From Actinomycetota bacterium (GTDB taxonomy: Bacteria; Actinomycetota; Acidimicrobiia; Acidimicrobiales; Aldehydirespiratoraceae), in assembly GCA_012271125.1 (NCBI GenBank), contig JAAXHB010000003.1, positions 1 through 26,081 on the forward strand: a stretch of DNA of 26,081 nucleotides. Reading direction: 5' to 3'. Positions 1-8,128 of this stretch are shown piece after piece. Each line of letters starts with the position of its first letter. The first letter of the stretch is position 1. A program made the translations under genes and the position numbers. The notes under the pieces were generated by a model. It was not told the DNA's origin. It saw only the letters and a program-made list of their open reading frames with translations, and searched no databases.

Positions 1-239
1 TCGGCCTTGAATGTGCTCACGCTAAATGCGGTTGCGCGCATTCAACCCCGCCAGCACAACTCCCCACCGTTCTAAATTTTCCAAGCTCGCCCTTACGCCA
101 GCCCAAGCCGGCTCACAGTTAGGCGAAGCTACTATCTGTGAGAATGAATGAGATTGGTTGTTGATTAGTATTAACCCATGATATTTGAGGTTGTTGCACG
201 CAAGCCTTATCCCCACGCGGGTTCGTTAGTATCAATCCC
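1..239. other. Left-edge stretch without a recognisable gene
   Basis: No convincing gene is visible. An open frame on the plus strand from the left edge to a stop at 73-75 could be the tail of a truncated upstream gene, but its residues match nothing I know. A minus-strand frame of 64 codons (22-216) lacks a recognisable motif. A small inverted repeat, AATGCG/CGCATT at 25-30 and 37-42, has no T-run after it and is weak as a terminator. The last bases hold the likely promoter of the next gene. Confidence 0.4.
227..232 (+). promoter_or_regulatory. Leaderless-type -10 hexamer TAGTAT before 240
   Basis: TAGTAT lies seven bases before the ATG at 240 and no Shine-Dalgarno sequence is present. A TAnnnT hexamer at this distance puts the transcription start on or next to the start codon, as in actinobacterial leaderless mRNAs. 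No good -35 box is visible. The same arrangement recurs before four other genes in the window. Confidence 0.45.
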
Positions 240-740
240 ATGACCACCGAAACCGTAGCTACTCATAACGTCACTGAGCAAACCGCTAAAGCAGCGCCGT
301 TTGATCAGGAGTTGTTCGAGCTTGCATCCTCTGTCAGTGCTGACTTCTCACGCAATGGTTCTGAGCCTGCCGGCACCGTATCCGTTGATTGGAAGAACTG
401 GCTCAACACTCAGATAGCAAGGCTTGAAGCACTCGAAGACAACTGGGACGGCTACGGTGCCGACGCCCTCGCGCCCGCTGCACTTCAGCGAGCTCACAAT
501 TTCTTGGAACTGGTAGGAAAACAAGCTGCGCTTCCCCCTAAACCATGGGTGTCGTTGACTAATGGGGGAGGCGTTTGGCTGGAATGGGATACCAGCAGAG
601 TGGACTTTATTATTGAGATTGCTCCTAGCGGACTAGTTGGCGCGCATGCCGCAACCCCGTCATTTGAGTTCGATGGCTTGCTTGCAGAGCACCTTGATGA
701 TGCAAAACGAGCGTGGGCTCAGCTGATCTCAGATAGCTAG
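240..740 (+). CDS. Hypothetical protein, first gene of a two-gene cassette
   Basis: This 166-residue protein is soluble, without signal peptide or membrane segment. It has a motif around residues 62-72 (LEDNWDGYGAD) followed by a helical stretch and a segment of alternating hydrophobic residues (VWLEW, FIIEI). I recognise the NWDGYGA-type motif from uncharacterised accessory proteins in diverse bacteria but know no function for them. The gene is followed after 12 bases by another unknown gene on the same strand, so the two probably form one operon. The start is supported by the TAGTAT hexamer seven bases upstream. Co-occurrence with the next gene resembles a two-gene accessory module, possibly toxin-antitoxin-like, but nothing in the sequence demonstrates that. 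Confidence 0.75.
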   Translation: MTTETVATHNVTEQTAKAAPFDQELFELASSVSADFSRNGSEPAGTVSVDWKNWLNTQIARLEALEDNWDGYGADALAPAALQRAHNFLELVGKQAALPPKPWVSLTNGGGVWLEWDTSRVDFIIEIAPSGLVGAHAATPSFEFDGLLAEHLDDAKRAWAQLISDS

Positions 741-752
741 ACCGGTTATCTG

Positions 753-1220
753 ATGCCGACGGAGCCGAGTCATACATACCAAGACGATCCCACAATCGCC
801 GATGATGAAATTCTGTATCGATTAGTTAGAGCAGGCGACTTAATGTGGGAAGATGGCCAACCCATCCGCCCAATCTCAAGCGTTTTTCAAGATCAGACAG
901 TAAAACAAACCAAAGCAATCGGATATCCGGCTCGAAGTCTCTCCGTGTTTTTGGGTTCGGAGCTGAGCAGTAGAGGCATTGAATTAGAGGAGCTGCTTGC
1001 TAGTCCAGAGTGGCAAGGGAATTACGGTGTGGTATCTGTCACTGCTGGCATTGTTAGGGCACTTGGTCAAGGCGTTCACCGCGATCCAATCCCAACTAAT
1101 CCGGCGCATGCGCTTGTTTTCTCCAAGATTGGTACAACAAGATCCACAACCAAATGCAAGGAACTTGCTAAGGCTTCCGAGATAGTGATTGCGCCGCCGC
1201 AGGCACCAGACGGCGACTAG
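753..1220 (+). CDS. Hypothetical protein, second gene of a two-gene cassette
   Basis: This 155-residue protein has no signal peptide or membrane segment. Visible features are an N-terminal DDEILYRLV segment, a PISSVFQD segment, a SLSVFLGSEL segment around residue 70, an AHALVF motif near residue 122 and a C-terminal KELAKASEIVIAPP. I recall this order (an ILYR-type start, an SSxxF and SLSV pair, a late HA(L/E)V motif, a final hydrophobic strand ending in PP) from uncharacterised proteins encoded beside partners like the preceding gene. No catalytic motif can be named. It starts 12 bases after its neighbour, with no clear ribosome binding site, so it is probably read from the same transcript. 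Confidence 0.72.
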   Translation: MPTEPSHTYQDDPTIADDEILYRLVRAGDLMWEDGQPIRPISSVFQDQTVKQTKAIGYPARSLSVFLGSELSSRGIELEELLASPEWQGNYGVVSVTAGIVRALGQGVHRDPIPTNPAHALVFSKIGTTRSTTKCKELAKASEIVIAPPQAPDGD

Positions 1221-1242
1221 CGCTTGGTGATCGTCTTGTGGC

Positions 1243-1248
1243 TAAGCT
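1243..1248 (+). promoter_or_regulatory. Leaderless-type -10 hexamer TAAGCT before GTG 1255
   Basis: TAAGCT is followed by exactly six bases and then the GTG at 1255, which opens a textbook signal peptide. No Shine-Dalgarno sequence is present. The hexamer supports 1255 as the true start of the SLH/RCC1 gene, although that start is not in the frame of the main open reading frame. Confidence 0.42.
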
Positions 1249-1254
1249 GATGAC

Positions 1255-4123
1255 GTGTTTACGACTTTGAAATCTGCGGCTTTGGTCGCAGTCTTGCTTG
1301 CAGGTGCTGTAGTGCCGGCAAGTGCTCAAAACGCTCGCGGGGGGGGGGTCGCTAGCTAATTTCTCCCTCGATGATCTTGTCGAGTGTGAGGGTGGGGAGT
1401 GCGAAGGCGCTGCGCCGCGCTGGTTAGCCGCGGTTTGGATTGTTCAGGTTGTAGATGGTGGTGTTGAGCCGGCCTTAGGGAGTGTTCGCCGATTTTCTGA
1501 TGTGGGTGATGATCATCCGTATGTTGCTTATGTAGAGCGTGCGGCTGAGCTTGGGATAACTCATGGCTGTAGGGATGGGTTGCGGTTTTGTCCTGATGAC
1601 ACTGTGTCAAGAGGGCAAATGGCTGCGTTTTTGGTGCGTGGCTTTGATTTGCCGCCCGCACATACCGACGCTGACTTCGACGACATCGGCACCGATCATC
1701 GTTTCGTTGACGAAATAGCAGCGATTGCCGCAGCAGGCATAACTGTTGGCTGTGGTGATGGCTCAAACTATTGCGACACAGCGTTGATTACGCAACGACA
1801 GTTGCGCACAATGTTGACACGGGGTCACGCAGCACAAGTTGCTACTCCTGTTGTTGACCCAGTTGAGGTTGCTGCAACAACGACGACGGCTCGTACTACG
1901 GCTATTCCGGTACGCCGTCCAGCTGTAACCACCACAACTACCACCACAACGACTTTGCCGCCTGCGCCAACGGATCGGCTCGTAAATGACCTCGTCACCG
2001 TCACCCGAAGTGGTGTTGCTGCCATTACCCACGAGATCGATGTCCTCAGCGGTGACTGGTGTCAAGCCGGCTGTGTCAATGTCACCGTAACCCGTGAACC
2101 GGCAGTCGGCGGTGCCCGATGGGACACCACCAAGAACCGAATCATTTTCACAATTCCTCAAGGCACGCCGGCACCGTCGTCGGTGAGCTTTGACTACGCC
2201 ACTGATAACTCGATTGCAGCCGCAACCGTCACCATTCGAATCACTATGCTCGCTCAGCCTGTCGATGTCCTTATTGATAAGAGCTATGACATTGAGCACT
2301 TAGATAATCAGTCCTTCAGGATTGATTTGGGCGACATCCTCGTGGGTGCGGCTTGTGCTGCCGGTTGTGAAAACATCAATGTCACCAATCCACCCGATAA
2401 GGGCACCTTGAGTGACTATGACTCCGACAATGACTCCTTCACCTACACAATTGCCGACAATGATGACGTCCCCGATCAGGTGACGTTTCAATACGAAACC
2501 AACGACTCAAGCAGTCCAGCGACGGTCACCATCAATATCACTGTCAGACCTACCTATCAACACATCGCCGTAGGCAACAATTTCTGGTGCGGCATAAACG
2601 CCAAAAGTGCTATTGAGTGCCAAGGCCGCAATGACGATGGTCAGATTGATGACATCCCCGCAGGCACTGATTTCGTGGAAATAACCGCTGGACAAGACCA
2701 TGCTTGCGCACGCAAAACCAACAACACTGTCACCTGCTGGGGCAACAACGGCGACGGTGAGTCAGCCGATCAGGGCAGCACCACATTCAAGCAAATTGAT
2801 GCTGGCTACAACCTGACCTGTGGCATCAAAACCGACAATGAAATCAGCTGCTGGGGTTCGAACACCGACAATGCTCGCAGTAACGCCCCAGGAGGTGCGC
2901 ACAAATATGTAAGTGTTGGCGATAAGGCAGCTTGCGCTATTGACAATGACGACGATTTGGTCTGCTGGGGCGACAACGATGACGGGCAACGAGTCAACGT
3001 CACCGGTACTTTCACCAAAGCGGCAGCCGGTTCTGGGCATGTGTGCGCGATCAAGTCTGATAACACAGCTCAATGCTGGGGTAAAAATGACCGCAGTCAA
3101 GCCTCAGCTTCCGGCGGGCAGTTCAGCGCGCTGTCGACCGCTAACAGTATTAGTTGCGGAGTCAAGACCGATAACAGTCTCATTTGCTGGGGCTCCAACC
3201 AAGATGGCGAGAGCGATAAACCCTCCGGTCAATTCAGTGCTATTTCCTCTTTTGACTTAGCGTCGTGTGCTCTGATGACAAACGGATTACGTCGCTGCTG
3301 GGGAGCTCCATATTTCGGACAGGCCAGTGCGCCCGACGCGTCCTTCGTATCTATTGATGGTGATACATGGACTATGTGCGGCGTCAAAAGGGACAAGTCA
3401 GCCTCTTGTTGGGGACGCACCATAGATGGCCAGGCGAACGTGCCAAATGAATCGTTTGAGCAGGTCACTGCATCCGCGTACCACGCTTGCGCGATTAAAG
3501 CCGATGACATGTTGGCTTGTTGGGGAGAAAGTTCCGCCAACAAAACCAATAAACCGCCGGGCACCTTTGAACACATCGACAGCGCGCCTATCTATTCGTG
3601 TGGTGTCAAATCCGACGGCTCAATTAGTTGCTGGGGAGCCATCGCCGACAATCAAGATGCTGCGCCCTCTGGTGTCACCTTCAAGCGGATCGCAAGCGGA
3701 ACTTTCCATGGTTGCGGAATAAAAGATGATGACACTCTTGCTTGCTGGGGTCGCGACCTGTTTGGCACCGGCATCACCAGTCCGCCTCCAGGCAAATACA
3801 TAGCTATTTCCTCCAATCGCCACCATATTTGCACAGTTAAAGACGATGGAAGCCTCCAATGTTGGGGGCGCAACAGCTCAGGCGAAGCCACGCAACTAGC
3901 TGGGACAGACTTTGTAGCGGTGACCGCAGGGCTGACTCACTCCTGCGCGGTCAAAACAGACGGCACAGTCATGTGTTGGGGTGACAATTCATACAGCAAA
4001 GCGAGCCCGCCTGCACCACCGACCGGGTCCAAGTTCGCTTCGCTAGCTGCCGGCGACCAACACACCTGCGGTCTCACTACCGACGGTGACGTCATCTGCT
4101 GGGGCATCACCTCCCACGACTAA
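1255..4123 (+). CDS. Secreted SLH, Ig-like and RCC1-like repeat protein, frameshifted at a G10 run
   Basis: The main frame (from 1322) encodes about 930 residues. In order it has a Cys/Glu-rich segment, two S-layer homology-like repeats (RFSDVGDDHPYVAYVERAAELG and a related copy), a threonine-rich linker with nine consecutive Thr, two Ig/cadherin-like repeats of about 95 residues with a CxxGC motif, and 14 RCC1-like repeats of about 37 residues with the signature Cx9CWG. The export signal lies upstream in another frame: from GTG 1255 the reading is a basic N-terminus, a hydrophobic core (LVAVLLAGAVV) and a PASAQ cleavage site. The frames would join if the G10 run at 1339-1348 were G9 or G12. 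As written, translation from 1255 stops at 1357-1359. The product would be a large cell-surface or secreted protein, with beta-propellers perhaps binding a ligand. The split is either phase variation or a homopolymer sequencing error. Confidence 0.8.
1339..1348 (+). repeat. Ten-base poly-G tract at the signal-peptide junction
   Basis: Ten consecutive G separate the signal-peptide frame from the mature-protein frame. Nine or twelve G would give one continuous reading frame through a Gly-Gly-Gly stretch. Homopolymers of this length are prone to slipped-strand mispairing and also to sequencing error. Confidence 0.9.
2555..4120 (+). repeat. Fourteen RCC1-like Cx9CWG protein repeats
   Basis: Fourteen degenerate coding repeats of roughly 110-115 bases each encode a CxxK-type strand, a turn with Asp/Asn, and CWG followed by a polar turn (typically N-x-x-G-Q/E). 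Almost every repeat has its cysteine pair nine residues apart, so each blade could hold one disulfide. Fourteen units would fit two seven-bladed propellers. Confidence 0.8.
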
Positions 4124-4141
4124 CCCCCAGTCCGGTGACGG

Positions 4142-5371
4142 TTAGAGGAGGGCTTGGTAGAGGAGGGCTTTGAGTTGGGTGCGGATTGGGTGCGTGTCTG
4201 ACGGCATTAGCTGTGTCATAAATATCAGCGACACGTCTTCAACTGTGTCGACCCAAAACGTGGTGGAGGCGGCACCGCCCCAGGCGATTTCTCCGAGCGA
4301 GCATGGGGTCTGGGTTCTTGCGGGGTCTATAACTACCGACATTCCGAGTCCGAAGCCCATGCCTCGGTAGTTGACCTCGGTGAAGGTGCCGGGTTGACCG
4401 CAGGTAGCAAGGTCTTGGTTATCTGGAAGGTGGTTGAGGGTCATGAAAGCCAGCGTGGAACGACCGATAATTCGTTGCCCGTCAAGAGTGCCACCGGCTT
4501 GCAGCATCTGCGTGAAGCGGTGATAATCCGCCACCGTTGACACCAGTCCGGCACCGCCTAGCAGTGCCTTAGGTGGTGCTAGGTAGGGAGAGTCGCCAGC
4601 ATCGTCAAGCAGTTGGATTTTCTTGCTGCCGGGCTTTGCCAAATAGTTACTTGTTAAGCGGTGAGCTTTTTCTTCGGTGACCCAAAAGCCGGTGTCAACC
4701 ATTCCAAGTGGTTCAAAAATATTCTTTGCCAAGTACTCGTTGAGAGGTTGACCGGAGATGACCTCCACGAGCCGACCTGCTACATCTGTTGCCATCGAGT
4801 AGTTCCACTCCGTTCCCGGATCAAACAACAACGGCAGCTCCGCTAGCACTTCACAAGTCGTGGCAAGGTCCCAGCTACGGCGTGGACCCCAGTTAAAACC
4901 GCGTTTTCGGTAGATGCGACTCAGCGGCGTGCCGTAGTGAAAGTCATATGACAGGCCGCACATATGCGTCAGCAGGTCATGGACGCTGATGCGTCGAGTC
5001 GCTGGTCGAGTCTCTAGATTGTCAATGTCGCCGCTCACATAGACCTGCTGATCCGCGAACTCCGGCAACCACCGTGATATTGGCTCACGCAGCAGGAAAT
5101 GTCCTTGTTCGAATAGTTGCATTAATGCGATTGAGGTGATGGGTTTGGTCATCGAGTAAATACGAAAGATCGAGTCGGGCGCTATCGGTATTTGGCGTTC
5201 CACGTCTTGCCAGCCGTAGATGTCTTCGAAAGCGATCTTGCCGGCTCTAGCGATTTGGACATGCGTGCACGACATCAAGTCGTTGTCGACGAAGTTGTGT
5301 AGGTGGGTTGTCAGGTATTGAAGCCGCTTCGGATCAAGCCCCGCCTCTAGCGCATCAACTTCTACCCCCAC
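4142..5371 (-). CDS. Class C beta-lactamase-fold serine hydrolase
   Basis: This 409-residue protein belongs to the beta-lactamase/transpeptidase-like family (Pfam Beta-lactamase, PF00144). That family includes AmpC, EstB-type esterases and D-aminopeptidases. The catalytic SxxK motif is SMTK at residues 73-76, and the Tyr-containing second motif is YSM at 191-193 in WNYSMATDVAGR. The C-terminal WGGAA segment around residue 352 sits where AmpC has KTG. No signal peptide is visible, so it is probably cytoplasmic and more likely an esterase or peptidase than an antibiotic-resistance enzyme. The start is GTG 5371, six bases after a TAGATT hexamer. It diverges from the nitroreductase gene. The last codons contain a 15-base tandem duplication. 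Confidence 0.88.
   Translation of the reverse strand: MGVEVDALEAGLDPKRLQYLTTHLHNFVDNDLMSCTHVQIARAGKIAFEDIYGWQDVERQIPIAPDSIFRIYSMTKPITSIALMQLFEQGHFLLREPISRWLPEFADQQVYVSGDIDNLETRPATRRISVHDLLTHMCGLSYDFHYGTPLSRIYRKRGFNWGPRRSWDLATTCEVLAELPLLFDPGTEWNYSMATDVAGRLVEVISGQPLNEYLAKNIFEPLGMVDTGFWVTEEKAHRLTSNYLAKPGSKKIQLLDDAGDSPYLAPPKALLGGAGLVSTVADYHRFTQMLQAGGTLDGQRIIGRSTLAFMTLNHLPDNQDLATCGQPGTFTEVNYRGMGFGLGMSVVIDPARTQTPCSLGEIAWGGAASTTFWVDTVEDVSLIFMTQLMPSDTHPIRTQLKALLYQALL
4143..4172 (-). repeat. 15-bp tandem duplication at the hydrolase C-terminus
   Basis: On the plus strand the units are TAGAGGAGGGCTTGG (4143-4157) and TAGAGGAGGGCTTTG (4158-4172), differing at one base. On the coding strand they encode the terminal residues KALLYQALL followed by stop, so the last residues of the protein are a short internal repeat. 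Confidence 0.8.
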
Positions 5372-5377
5372 CCCGCC

Positions 5378-5383
5378 AATCTA
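5378..5383 (-). promoter_or_regulatory. Leaderless-type -10 hexamer TAGATT for the hydrolase
   Basis: On the minus strand TAGATT is followed by six bases (GGCGGG) and then the GTG at 5371. It lies only seven bases from the -10-like hexamer of the divergent nitroreductase, so the two promoters are back to back and their -35 regions must overlap the neighbour's start region. Confidence 0.42.
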
Positions 5384-5390
5384 CGGCTCT

Positions 5391-5396
5391 TAGGCT
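5391..5396 (+). promoter_or_regulatory. Leaderless-type -10 hexamer TAGGCT for the nitroreductase
   Basis: TAGGCT is followed by six bases (TTTGGT) and then ATG 5403. No Shine-Dalgarno sequence is present. The spacing is the same as for the hydrolase on the other strand and for the genes at 1255 and 10200. Confidence 0.42.
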
Positions 5397-5402
5397 TTTG
5401 GT

Positions 5403-6056
5403 ATGGAGAAACTTGGGTTGAGTGCTGATGAGGTGCTTTCGACTACTCGGGCGGTGCGCAAACGTCTTGATTTTGACCGGCCTGTGCCGGAGTCGGTGCT
5501 GCGCGAATGTTTGGAGCTAGCGGTTCAAGCGCCGACGGGTTCCAACATGCAGACCTGGCGATTCGTAATCGTCACCGATCCAGAAAAGATTGCCTCGATT
5601 GCGCATTATTACCAGCTGGGGTTCAACGCCTATCGCGACAGTGCTCGCTATGCCGGCAAGCAATTCGAGAGTGCTAAGTCGGCTCGTGCGGCACAGCAGG
5701 CGCGGGTGACTAGTTCTGCGGAGTATTTGGCGGAGAACATGCACCGTGCGCCGGTGTTGTTGTTGCCGTGTCTTGTCGGACGCAGCAACAATCCCGACGA
5801 GATGGTCGGCCAAGCTGGCTCAATAATTCCGGCGACTTGGAGTTTCATGCTCGCTGCTCGTGAGCGTGGTCTAGGGACGTGCTGGACGACGCTGCATTTG
5901 GGCTACGAACGTGAAGTCGCCGACATTGTCGGCATTCCTTATGACGAGGTGCGCCAGTTTGCGCTCAGTCCTGTTGCTTATACGAAAGGCACCGATTTCA
6001 AACCCGCTACCCGCGTTGACCTAGACAAAGTCCTCCACTGGAACACCTGGCAGTGA
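5403..6056 (+). CDS. Nitroreductase-family flavoprotein
   Basis: This 217-residue protein has the length and layout of the FMN-dependent nitroreductase family (PF00881). An N-terminal TTRAVRKRLDFDRPVP segment carries the basic residues that usually contact the FMN phosphate. It is followed by the typical QAPTGSNMQTWRFVIV motif at about residues 39-54. A C-terminal ERGLGTCWTT segment matches the family's second flavin-contact region. The physiological substrate cannot be read from sequence; family members reduce nitroaromatics, quinones or flavins with NAD(P)H. It is cytoplasmic, with no signal or membrane segments. The start ATG 5403 has a TAGGCT hexamer six bases upstream. It diverges from the hydrolase and converges on the HNH array, ending 17 bases before the last HNH gene. 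Confidence 0.9.
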   Translation: MEKLGLSADEVLSTTRAVRKRLDFDRPVPESVLRECLELAVQAPTGSNMQTWRFVIVTDPEKIASIAHYYQLGFNAYRDSARYAGKQFESAKSARAAQQARVTSSAEYLAENMHRAPVLLLPCLVGRSNNPDEMVGQAGSIIPATWSFMLAARERGLGTCWTTLHLGYEREVADIVGIPYDEVRQFALSPVAYTKGTDFKPATRVDLDKVLHWNTWQ

Positions 6057-6073
6057 ATTCGTAATCTTGGCGA

Positions 6074-7039
6074 TTAGGCATTCAGGGGTACTGCTGGTTC
6101 TCTAAAGACCTCACTTGAGTGCCATTCGATGTACTCGCCGGAAGGAAGATCACCTGGATCCTGAGTATCAGGTAACCGCAATCCGCTTAGTGATCTAACT
6201 GTTTGGGCAGCTTCACCGTTTCCTAGAAAATCTTGAGATACCAGAACTCTCTTGTCGGTGTTCAAACCCACTACTCCTAGATCCAGCAGCTTGTGATGCA
6301 AGGTGCATAGAGATAGTCCGTTGTTTGTTTCATCAGGGCCGTCATGTGAGTGCCATCTGATATGGGCTGCCTCGAGAGCTGCGGTACCTCCGCCAACAAA
6401 GCGACCATCCCACCCACACATGGCACATTCACCCCGATATGCCCTAATGACACGCTTCCTAAATTCACTGTCACGCTTTCTCTTGCTGACAAGATCCAGG
6501 ACATGCTCCTCATCTCGCTCTTTGCTAGAAGGTTCGTCAACAATCAAGCCGATTGCTTCACAAATGTCGTCGTGAAGCGTGTCGTCCCAATTTTCACTAA
6601 GCAGTCGGCGGATTGTGGTTTGGATGAGTGCGGGATTGGCTAGCAAAGCTCTTTCGTGCTTTTGGTTGAGTTGCCCCACTGCCTTAAGTGCCTTCAATTC
6701 TTTTAGCCAATAGTTGCGTGGCTCAAAAATTTCAGATCCCAAGCCTTCAACAGTTTCGATGTCCCAAATCTTGTCGTTTATAAGTCGCCGAAAGGCGTAG
6801 TTCGGCTTGCCGGATTCGGTCTTGCCTTTCCTCCCATATGTGGTCAAGAGGCGTTTCATTTTCTTGTGAAAGGCGTCGGTGTAGACAATTTGGGAAGTTT
6901 GATTGTTTTGAATATTGCTCATAATGAACAACAGGAGCAGAGGCTTGTTAGGGGCGCGTCTGCCTTCTTTCTTGTACAACGCCAAATTGTCAATTCGCTC
7001 CAGCCAGTCTTGTTCATTTTTATTGTTGTGAGCGCCCAT
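6074..7039 (-). CDS. HNH restriction endonuclease with sulfur-binding-like domain, copy 1
   Basis: This is the last of four consecutive paralogues. The N-terminal half (about residues 1-150) has RAPNKPLLLL at 28-37 and YAFRRLIND at 81-89. These resemble the APHKPLLLL and YPFWRLQ motifs of the sulfur-binding domain in ScoMcrA-type, phosphorothioate-dependent type IV restriction enzymes. The C-terminal half is an HNH nuclease: CAMC (205-208), EAAH (His226), NNGLSLC (239-245) and HH (248-249), then the family's closing WHxxEVF. The frame is open to 7090, but ATG 7039 overlaps the stop of copy 2 by one base (TAATG) and matches the paralogues' N-termini, giving 321 residues; I choose it. Translation is probably coupled to copy 2. 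It is very similar to copy 3 along its whole length. Expected role: cutting modified foreign DNA; the actual target is inferred. Confidence 0.85.
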   Translation of the reverse strand: MGAHNNKNEQDWLERIDNLALYKKEGRRAPNKPLLLLFIMSNIQNNQTSQIVYTDAFHKKMKRLLTTYGRKGKTESGKPNYAFRRLINDKIWDIETVEGLGSEIFEPRNYWLKELKALKAVGQLNQKHERALLANPALIQTTIRRLLSENWDDTLHDDICEAIGLIVDEPSSKERDEEHVLDLVSKRKRDSEFRKRVIRAYRGECAMCGWDGRFVGGGTAALEAAHIRWHSHDGPDETNNGLSLCTLHHKLLDLGVVGLNTDKRVLVSQDFLGNGEAAQTVRSLSGLRLPDTQDPGDLPSGEYIEWHSSEVFREPAVPLNA

Positions 7040-8058
7040 TAGGCGGAGAGAGGGATTTCGGGTGACTTGAATACTTGGTCGTTGTGCCATTCGATATAGT
7101 CGTCGCGAGGGGTGTCTTCGGTTTCGTGTGGCTCATGTACAGGCATACCGCTTAGGGAGATAACGGCTTGGGCAACGGCGCTGTCGCCTTGGAAATACTG
7201 CGATACCAGAACTCGCTTGTCAAGCGTCAGCCCTACGAGTCCTCGGTCGAGCAACTTATGGTGCATCGAACAAAGAGAGAGACCGTTGTTAGTGGCGTCT
7301 GGGCCACCAACAGCGTGCCATTTCACATGTGCTGCTTCTAGTGCAACGGTTCCTGCACCACCATCTCGCCCATCCCAGTCACACATAGCGCACTTCCAGC
7401 CGTAGGCAAGCAAGACCTTCCGCCGGAATTGCGGATCACGCTTGCGTCGCGGCAAATCGTCGGCGACGTCCTGGTCATCACCGGACTCTGTGTTTTCCAC
7501 AAGTTTTAGGTCAGGTCGCTCATCCGGTTCAGTGAGTTCCTCGATGACATCATCAGGGTCGGTGGAGTCAATCAGTTCGTCGACTATTAAGCCGATGGTG
7601 TCGCACATGTCGTCGTGAAGGCTCGGCGGCCAGTTCTTATCAAGCAACCGCCGAATCGTCGTCCGTATCAAAACAGGATTCTGTCGCAGGGCTTCCTCGT
7701 CGGCTTCGTGCAGCTGACCGACCGCACCGGCTTGAGTGAGGCTGCCCTTAAACACCGTCCCGCCCGCTGAGCTCAAGATGATTCCTTGCCGGTCGGAGAT
7801 TTGCCACAAGCCGTCACTCACGAGGTGGCGAAACGGCAAGTCGGGCTTAGTAGCCGCTCTCGGAGGACCAAACCCCAGCAGTAGTTCTTTCATCCGAGGC
7901 GAGTAGTCGTCGTAGGCGATTCTTGAGGATTCACCTCGCTGAAGACTGCCCATTACCTGCAACAAGAGCAACGGCTTGTGTGGCGCCCGCTCGTCACCGC
8001 GTTGCCACTGCTTCAACCCCTCAACCCTCTCCAACCAATCTTGTTCTAAGTCACTCAT
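7039..8058 (-). CDS. HNH restriction endonuclease with sulfur-binding-like domain, copy 2
   Basis: This 339-residue protein is the most divergent of the central copies. RAPHKPLLLL (24-33) is the form closest to known sulfur-binding domains, and LPFRHLVSDGLWQI (74-87) keeps the Pro-Phe of the YPF motif that copies 1 and 3 have lost. An acidic linker of about 45 residues (163-205) joins the nuclease, which has CAMC (223-226), His244, NNGLSLC with Asn258, and HH (266-267). The frame extends to a TTG at 8070, but ATG 8058 aligns with the MSD start of copy 4. Its stop overlaps the start of copy 1 by one base. The last eight residues, SPEIPLSA, are identical to those of copy 3, a possible trace of recombination between copies. 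Role as for copy 1, perhaps with a different modification or context preference. Confidence 0.85.
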   Translation of the reverse strand: MSDLEQDWLERVEGLKQWQRGDERAPHKPLLLLQVMGSLQRGESSRIAYDDYSPRMKELLLGFGPPRAATKPDLPFRHLVSDGLWQISDRQGIILSSAGGTVFKGSLTQAGAVGQLHEADEEALRQNPVLIRTTIRRLLDKNWPPSLHDDMCDTIGLIVDELIDSTDPDDVIEELTEPDERPDLKLVENTESGDDQDVADDLPRRKRDPQFRRKVLLAYGWKCAMCDWDGRDGGAGTVALEAAHVKWHAVGGPDATNNGLSLCSMHHKLLDRGLVGLTLDKRVLVSQYFQGDSAVAQAVISLSGMPVHEPHETEDTPRDDYIEWHNDQVFKSPEIPLSA

Positions 8059-8128
8059 GGCTATTTGCAACGCTAGTCATGGGACATAACTTCGAGATGC
8101 AGCAAGAAGCACATCGTTTGAGCCGACT

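Noticed and set aside
22..216. 64-codon minus-strand frame at the left edge
   Set aside because: No start signal, recognisable motif or neighbour context; length is within chance.
1918..1962. ACC/ACA/ACT-rich stretch as a microsatellite
   Set aside because: It is explained by the threonine linker of the surface protein, with mixed codons rather than a pure DNA repeat.
1356..2299. Minus-strand frames opposite the SLH/RCC1 gene
   Set aside because: Compositions rich in His/Arg or Val/Cys, no domain, and a clear domain protein on the other strand.
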